Shown here in pieces: positions 56,932-64,000 of a stretch of DNA of 64,000 bases. Below the pieces are notes generated by a model, which did no database searches, was not told the origin of the DNA, and saw nothing but the letters and a program-made list of their open reading frames with translations. The stretch is from Gracilaria gracilis. Lineage: Eukaryota; Rhodophyta; Florideophyceae; Gracilariales; Gracilariaceae. Positions within the stretch are counted from its first letter, which is position 1. Each line of letters opens with the position of its first letter. The stretch spans positions 1-64,000 of the forward strand of contig JARGSG010000085.1 of NCBI GenBank assembly GCA_030374805.1, given 5' to 3'. The position numbers and the translations under genes were made by a program.

Positions 56932-57092
56932 TATGCTGTACTGTTGTGACTGCCAAGAAATCTACCATTGGAGATCGTTGAAATGGAAGCGAACGAGCAA
57001 AACAGAAAAAAGGTTCTGTCCATTTATTTTATGCCACGTTGCTGACGATTTTCGTCTTTGCTCTTGTGTTTTGGTTCCCGGTGAAGTTGCTT

Positions 57093-58840
57093 TTAAGGAT
57101 AAAAAAACACTTTTTGAAAATGTGTTTCTTTATGTTTTTTTATTTGATATCATCGCTTGTTTACTTAGATGTAGACGGAGATGCTGAAAACAGATGTGCT
57201 TCTATTACTTCTTGACACCGTGAGGTGACTCAATACGGTTCTAAAAGCAGTCTCTTCCAGTACTAGTGCGACATAAATAATACACTTCACATTTCACAGA
57301 TGTGTAGCATTCAGAACAAAAAAACGTATACTTCGCATTCCCCCTGCACAGTTTGCATCGTCCTTCATATGACGACTTTGTAATCATACCGTCCCTCTTT
57401 TTTCTCTTGCGATTAGTCTGCATTATATGGACACCAGTTCCTGTGGGCCAGGGAATATCATCTCCTACTTCCATTTGTTCTTCTTCTCGACTCATTAAAG
57501 CGGTCTAGTCCCACGTATTTATGATAAACTCGTCATCCAGCTTCGAATAGAAGGTATACGGAGATAATACCTTCCGCATATCATTATCAGCGTTGTATGG
57601 CATCTACGCATCAACCATACATATGGCTAATAAAGATGAATTCACACGGAACGACCAATCTTTCACCTCAATTTTCTATTCCAGTTTTAAGTCGTCTTGA
57701 CGGCATCTGTTGTATCTTTCAATCACGGAACACGTCTTGTAGTGTTCCTCACAATCTTGGGGTATCGGAACTTCAAGCTCAACTTTTCTTGAAAAAGTTC
57801 CCTGTCTCCCCCATCTTTGTCGGATGATTGAGCTTCCAGGGTTCACAGTGCTGCATATTGGTATAAGATACCTTCTTTCCCTATCGAACTACATTACCGC
57901 CATTAGATACGTATTCAAACCTTTCCCATTAGAAACTACTGAAACAAAATCTCTACGATTCTTTAAAGCGTTCTCTGACAAATGCTTCATAGAATACTGG
58001 TGCGTTGCATTTTTGATATCTCCACTGAAGCGCAGCCCTTTTTAAAAATTGCAATACCTATCTTCACCGATGCATAAAAAAAATCTGCACAGACATGGGA
58101 TTCAGATATAAACCGGGGCTGGACTAATCGAAGTAAAATCGTGGTTCCATGAGTATGTTCTGTGTCAAAATCGTGATCAGGGGCTCCAGATCTCATATAG
58201 AGCTCAATATTTGGCATGATACTACTTCTCCCGCAGCAAACGGTTTTCATTTCCAAATCGTTTTCTAGTTTTCAATCCAGCGCGGTACAATGCGGGAGCC
58301 CTGCATCAATCTAGTCTCACCCCAGACCATACCAGCGTGACATACTCTCATCGACGCAGTAAGAATGTCCAGTTTTCATGAAAGAACGGCAATGATCATT
58401 GATAGCTTTCGCAAAATCAGTGAATGAACTCCAGGGAGCCATGCCATAATCCTTTTGAGCAGCGTTAACACTGAAGCGAATACAACGCCTCAGAATTTTA
58501 AACCTATTTCGTAACATTGCTTCACCAATCACAGTCTGAAATATATATAACTCGATGCTGGGTTTGAACCCCCTAGATCTCTTCTACTGTAAAACTCGAG
58601 CCTGCTTATTAAAAACATGACGCCAAAAAAACCTTAAAAGCTCTCCATCATTCGTAGAAGACGCGCCATCATTTGCAAAGTTCATGTTCGTCTTTTCCAA
58701 AATAGTCCTCAGATGGCCAAGGAAGAACATGCATAGAAAATAATCAATAAATGTCACCGTAGTCGGGCAATGACGTGATGAGATGAAGTCTCCAGCTGCT
58801 CCATAACGTTCCACGGCTCCAATTGCATGCATCAAGTGAT
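57093..58840 (-). mobile_element. piggyBac-2, copy 2 (minus orientation), decayed
   Basis: Inverted copy of 48870-50526. It ends at TTAA 57093-57096. Minus-strand pieces of the transposase include YCVDESMSRWYGLG (about 58330) with the first catalytic Asp, DFDTEHTHGTTILLRLVQPRF (about 58140) and the Cys-rich tail (57241-57495). It keeps more of the N-terminal half than copy 1 (58584-58835, MMHAIGAVERYGAAGDF). Broken by several stops. Confidence 0.75.
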
Positions 58841-59854
58841 AGAGCTACAAATTGTTCCCGTATTCCACGCACGATCATGCACAGTCACCGACTGGTCGGC
58901 GGGTGTCGATAGTAATACTGGATCCGCCTCCTGCAAAAATTGCCCTTGTGCTCCTTCATGCGGCTGATTGTTCTCGGCCATTACTGGTTTACAACTTCTG
59001 TATCAAAATTCTCAGTGGCTGAGCTGTTTGAGAGACCATCACCAACATTTACATTTCAAAGAGGAAGAGTACACTCTTTTTGGCAGTTTGGAAGGTCAAG
59101 GAAAACGGTAAGAAATATGCCGTTTCGACCGTTCACAATTCGAATGACAACTTTTGTCACTGTTCTGGTAATTGATTTGTACTTCCAAAGAGATCCCAAG
59201 TAGCGTTTGCTTTCCGACTTACAAACGACGAGGCAACCACGACTTTGGACTTTTTTTCCCTGCTGTACGGCGGGGCCGGTTGGAGATGTCATTGGATGAA
59301 GATTGTGTTTGGACGTTTAGGAAAGAGGGCTCCAGCTTGATTGCCGTATACATGTGATGGGTGCCTTTGGTTAACGCCATGAAAGGGGGGACGACGGAGA
59401 TGAGAAGAAAGCGTTTTTTTGAAAAAATGAGAACCTTTAAAGAAAATTCATGTGAATGAAAATTGGCCTCATATAAGGTCCGTAGTAAAATAGAAACTAG
59501 AGCAGCACAGAGAAACACCTCTTTTGTGGTGGCTGAGTGCTGATAATCAAACAAATCGAAATTTGGTGGAGTTTGCGCTCAAGACATTTTCCTACTCGCC
59601 ATCATCTTATGCCACGGAGAGGGGATTCAGTGCGCAATGGTGGCTTCACAGCAGGCTCCACAGTTATATTTTGTTTGGATCGACTTTAAGAACTCGTTAC
59701 TGCACAAACGCTGAAACTGAGAAACAGAGCAGACACTTCTAGTGGACCATTTTGGACCTTCCAACCTTTTATGTAGCATTCAATGGGCTCCTCTAAACAA
59801 ACTTAACAGATTTGAAATCGGGCAAGCCGTCCCGGAGATATATTACTACTACTT
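58841..59854. other. Unassigned transposon-flanking sequence
   Basis: Short ORFs only; no motif recognised. It probably belongs partly to piggyBac-2 copy 2 and partly to the DUF7869-type element. Confidence 0.3.
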
Positions 59855-61560
59855 TCAGCTCCGTTCGGTCCAATTTGTTCCATCACCAAAGTATCGTTCA
59901 TGTAGCCCTTCATGGACTGGATAGTAGCGTTGTAGAACATTCTTTATCAAGTAATCTCTTCTAATCTCTTTTTGAACGGAAGGAACTTCCACCAACGGCC
60001 GAATGCGGCATGAAAACATACTTACATGGCTTTCACTGGCAGACGCTGCCACATTTTCGGCAGTCACGCCTCTTTTTAAAAGGTTATAGAGCATCGTACT
60101 TGAACTGTTGGACAGTTCTTTGACGAAAACCTTTCCGGGGTTAATGCTTATAAATGTAAACATGTGATACCGGGTGATTTGGAACCCACTTGGAAGCGTG
60201 AAGAAAGCACTGAGAAACGTTTTCCAATTAATCCACTCAACAAAACTTCCACAAACAACCCTATTACAGTGGGAACTAGTATTAATTGTGCTCATCATTT
60301 CCTGCGGACACACGACGTCCTCCTGTTTCAATCGTCTTTTCAATAGCCCAAACGCACCGTCGCAGACGTTTTTTGTGTGTCCAGCAACAAGAAAATTCTG
60401 CGTTATCGTGTCTTCGAACTTCATTATAACCCGCCATGCAAAACAAAACAACATGTATGTACCTGTTCTTGTTCTGCCCAATGCAGTTATCTGCGTGGAT
60501 CTCGATGGTTCTATGTGCGCCAAAGCGATCTTTCCAATCATTAATTGTGTAATGTATCATCGACCCCATCTCGTTCGCGGTCTTGTTACCAGGACAGTGC
60601 CCCCCAGGCAGTCCGAAGACATTGGTTTCTCCCGAATTTTTCATGTGACATCCGAAGATGTCGAACTTAAGTCCAGTCACAAAATAAAGTTGGCCCTCTT
60701 TTCGCAGTAGTCTGGGGAGAAGAACCTTTTCAGCGAAGTCAAAGACGAGATGGATAGTTTCTCTATTGCTCTTGGCGCTCATTAGAAGCTCCTTGTAATG
60801 TTGAAATTCATTCCTGGCCTCCTCACGGTGCTTCTCTCTCGCCTCAAGGAGTATTTCTTTAGTTCTTTGGTTTTCAATTGCCGTGGCCTCGTTGAATAAT
60901 GTAGTACATGTATCACACAAGTCACTACCCAACTTGATTATCCGAAGTACAGGCATATATGTTCTCCACACCTTACGGAATGCACGTTTCACTAGCGGCG
61001 AAGAGGGCCTCTGTTGCTTACATGTTGTTCTGCTGTTGTAGGAATCTATTATTTCATTCCACGTCTTGGCGTACTCTTCATCAATGGAGGATATTGTATC
61101 CTTACTCGGCAAAAGCATTACCGGTACTTCCTTTGCTGACCCTCGCCCACTGAGGCATGCCATAGCGTTCATGTCGCTGTACCACTGCAAGAAGAAAAGC
61201 GCACAAAGTGACGGAATGGATAGCGATCCTCTACGCTTTTTATGTTCTTCAGTTTGGTGCGGACCGAAGTCTTCATTTCCAGTAATCCTAGTGGCGTACT
61301 CTGTCATCGTTCGTGGGTGCAACTGCACTATGGCAGCAAACGCATTGGCGCAGAGGAGTACTTCTCGTATTGCGTACTGGGTTGTAACTCTGGACGTGCT
61401 CTGGAGTGCACGTTGTAGTTTTCTTTCTTCTGTGATCGTTGCGGATTTGTTTCCATCAGCTCATTAGTACCGCCGGGAGGTGCACTTAAAGCCAGGAGCA
61501 TACATCGAACAGTATGAACACGATTGGCCTCCGACATGGCAGAGAATTGTAGCGAGAGGT
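59855..61560 (-). pseudogene. DUF7869-type transposase-like gene, frameshifted
   Basis: The main open frame (60282-61328, 348 codons) carries CDTCTTLFNEATAIE, a helical basic segment, and the block HADNCIGQNKNRYIHVVLF. The overlapping frame 59855-60541 then carries NFLVAGHTKNVCDGAFGLLKRR, which normally follows that block in the same protein, so there is a frameshift near 60430. Upstream, MSEANRVHTVRCMLLAL (about 61510-61540) is in another frame, a second shift. Proteins with HxDNxxGQNKN and VxGHTKxxxDxxFGxxK (DUF7869, as I recall it) occur in many protist and algal genomes as multicopy, transposon-linked genes with an RNase H-like fold. The exact class is uncertain. Confidence 0.55.
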
Positions 61561-63542
61561 CGGCGCTTCCCTCGAACCCACAGGGCGTTTCGCATTTGCA
61601 CTGTGCAAGAAAAGATTTGTAATGCTTTCAGGCGCAGAAACTCTGATCTTCAGTGAGTGCGACGCTCTCCGTTGATGTCCGAGGGGCATTTGTGGGTTTC
61701 ACGAGTTAGAATCGGCCCTCCTCATCTTCACCGTCAGTCGCAGTGTCTTGAACAGAATACTGTCCAGTTTGCAGGTCAAGCTGCTGCAGTGTTTCTGCGT
61801 CGCAGAGAACGTGAGACATCTCCATTCTCAAAGATTGAGGGTCATTGGACGCAAGGCGTGCGCTTGGGATTTCAACTGGACCGGCGATGGAACGGATGGA
61901 AAGATTTATCGTTTCTTCGAAATCACGAAGAGTTCTTTTTTTAACATGAAGGAATTTCCAGGAACGGTTGGTCGATTTGTGCCGTTCTAGGACGTCCATT
62001 TAATCTTTTTCTGATCGCAATGAGTGCAGTTTTATCTCCTCTTTTCGTCCATGCGTCAAAGTTCTGGTACTCCAAAAGTGCAATAACGAGTTTTTTAAGT
62101 GAATCCACACACTATTGTTGATAATCGTATGAAAACGTCATATTTTTGCACTGGAATTCTCGTCCAATGTGACGAGTTTCGTCGACTGAAGAGTCTATGT
62201 TTGGAAACTTTTTGGTTTACAAAGTGCCTAATGCTCTCGAACAAGAACTACATCTGGACACATTGCTCGAATCCTTCATTGGTATTGATGAGGGACAAAG
62301 AGAAATTATGCTATCGTATAAGTCGGATAGCTCTTTTCAATCCTTACCCCAGTGAATCCTACTTCTTCTACAACTGGTATGCTGCAAGGCGCAGGCAGTG
62401 GTGCACGTAACGATCTTGTTTTAGCGCGCCAGCTAGAATCCGAAGCACGACCACTTCGTTCGTGAATTCAGCTTGTCAGTCGGGTATTGCTGTGCTGGTT
62501 AATCCGAAAATCACAATTGCAACAGAGATTTTGCGCTCCAATTTCTCTACTAGTGTGCACTACATCCATCATGGTAGAACACCTAGGTACAGAGAGGGAG
62601 ATGTTAATTCAAGGTTAAACGATGGTATTGGTAATTTGCAAGATAATGAAGGTATTTCTGATCGAGACAATTCCCACCATGCAGGCAGTTAGAATCTCTT
62701 AGAAGGTACATTAATGAGTCCGAACCGAAGACGCACAGCAAGAGTTACTCTGATGCAATTTGTGAAATTGCTTTAACATATCCATCTCCTGGGTCGTCGA
62801 GCTGCGCTCTTGCTTGTTTCCAAAATTCTTCCCTTGAAGGCCACCCAAAATTGGTAGCTTATGCCTGTATTCTCTTAAACTGCGGCCGAGCAACATTAAA
62901 AGTTTGGATTCATTGCGCCCGTTACAACCGTTCACACGGTTGTTATTACATTTTCGGCTGTTGACACTCCAAGCTTTGCGCCTCCTTTTCCGCTCTACGA
63001 TATTTTTTATGAATCATTTCTTTAGTCTCAAGCCCACCCCAAGTTTAGTAGAATACCTACACGCTTCCAAGACGAACGGCTTCGTGTTTGTTTGGGCTTT
63101 TACTTCAAGAATTGCTACGACTTACGTACTTCCCATCCGTGGTGTTCACCATGACACGGTCACAGTCTTTGATGAAAAATAGCACTATCACTTCCATCCC
63201 AATTTCAATGGTTTCCGATTTGGTGACACTGCCCTTTTGCCGTATGCCCCTTCGCACCGGGGTCGCATTGATCCACAGTAAACGTAGTATTCTTGGGGAC
63301 GCCCATTTGACATGCCATTTCCTTTCTTTTAGACGACGCATATCTTATTCTTACTATATCTGGGCACCAACGTACTCTTCTAAATATGAACTCGGTTTTG
63401 TTGTCTTCAATACTCTTTGATTCGGGACTTCGTTTTAAAATTATGCATTTAACCCACCTGTGTCTTCCTACCCATATTAAAAGTCGACAAAATCTCTGTT
63501 TCCTTCATTCCTTCTAAGAAAATATGTTACTTTCGAATCTAA
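61561..63542. other. Mobile-DNA debris without an assigned gene
   Basis: Short ORFs on both strands. The plus-strand stretch 62904-63182 (PTPSLVEYLHASKTNGF) could be a DDE transposase fragment. A minus-strand ORF 61706-61999 may be the 5' part of the DUF7869-type gene. Nothing is firm. Confidence 0.3.
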
Positions 63543-64000
63543 ATATGGATACCTAAGCTAAAAAAGTTCAAGCAAAGCTACCGCCTTAGTCATCCTGCTT
63601 TTTCAAAACATTTGGGACTTTTAACACCCCTTCTTACGGGGAACAAAGAAATAGGTTGCCGGTCGGGCCGTCTGAATATTACATCAGAGATTCGTTTCCC
63701 CATGACGTTGAGTATTCCGAGGAGCAGTGATGTTTCTGAGGTGCAACAGCTTTTTCGCACGCATGAATTGAGTGTCTACTACATGTTCAACGAAACCTCG
63801 AAGGTCTTAAACCATGTCCTCAAAATGCCAGAAATCCCGAAGAACTTCGATAGTTTGCATAGTCTTTCGTGCGGATTCAAACCCTCACGTAAGAATTCTA
63901 CCGTATTGAATGCTTGTACTAGAGCGATTGACGGATTAAGAATCGATATAAAGAAACCAGGTAAGAACACCGCATATTATTGCTGTCGTAAAGATTTTTC
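63543..64000 (+). pseudogene. Second PIF/Harbinger transposase, 5' part, cut by window end
   Basis: A plus-strand frame is open from 63543 to the last base (152 codons) without a start codon. It begins WIPKLKKFKQSYRLSHPAF, then a helix-turn-helix-like region (SSDVSEVQQLFRTHELSVYY), then FDSLHSLSCGFKPSR, ACTRAIDGLRIDIKKPG with the first catalytic Asp, and YYCCRKDF. These are Harbinger DDE_4 landmarks and differ from the 55633-56931 copy. A TAA at 63540-63542 closes the frame upstream, so the start is in another exon or the gene is truncated. Whether it is whole cannot be judged here. Confidence 0.65.

Larger units (their letters stand above)
53440..57092. mobile_element. PIF/Harbinger DNA transposon, two genes, broken
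   Basis: It starts GAGCATCTCCAACGGGC at 53440 directly after TTA, the usual 3-bp PIF target. It has the standard two convergent genes: a Myb/SANT-like protein on the plus strand (53792-55336) and a transposase on the minus strand (55633-56931). A solo LTR sits inside the first gene. The right terminus was not found; piggyBac-2 copy 2 begins at 57093 and may have cut it off. Confidence 0.8.

Noticed and set aside
57170-57190. GGAGATGCT near 57180 as the right end of Harbinger
   Set aside because: The same place in piggyBac-2 copy 1 aligns with it, so it belongs to piggyBac-2, not Harbinger.

Overview
The window is eukaryotic nuclear DNA. A few GC-rich, nearly intron-free host genes sit in a sea of AT-richer transposon debris. 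A plant-type PEX22 points to an alga or plant lineage. Compact GC-rich genes, one short intron, and Plavaka-, PIF/Harbinger-, piggyBac-, Copia- and Gypsy-type elements would suit a red alga such as a florideophyte, but that placement is inference and no species is claimed.

Layout. Bases 1-2603 (minus strand) hold most of a decayed CACTA/Plavaka-like transposase running off the left edge. Bases 3170-3886 keep a Gypsy integrase tail, split from its right flank by a complete-ended but broken Copia element (3892-10670; 265-bp LTRs, target duplication TAGAA). Bases 10676-15155 hold decayed coding remnants, including one reading frame about 2 kb long with roughly 14 stops. Bases 15156-16440 are AT-rich and empty.

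The main host island is 16440-22010: PEX22 (plus strand) converges on an extended-SDR gene (minus), followed by an ABCG half-transporter (minus) with one 95-bp intron. Bases 22010-28560 are mostly non-coding, with microsatellites, a very GC-rich island and a hairpin. A second host gene at 29269-30306 encodes a four-cysteine zinc protein behind a TATA box. Bases 30307-36600 show no convincing gene.

From 36617 onward the window is almost all mobile DNA. A Gypsy-like element (36622-48344, target duplication AACGG) has three LTR copies, the last one inverted against the 3' LTR. It carries a piggyBac insertion (37312-41249) and two extra, mutually related 3' ORFs. To its right is a chain: piggyBac-2 copy 1 (plus), an element with about 450-bp inverted ends, a two-gene PIF/Harbinger element whose Myb-like gene is split by a solo LTR, piggyBac-2 copy 2 (minus), a DUF7869-type transposase-like gene, and the start of a second Harbinger transposase cut by the window end.

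The host genes do not form an obvious pathway. PEX22 is peroxisomal, the ABCG protein is a membrane exporter and the SDR-like protein lacks its catalytic pair. The SDR and ABCG genes share an upstream motif. The most unusual items are the 3' inverted LTR structure, the paralogous extra ORFs of the Gypsy-like element, and the SDR family member with a missing active site.
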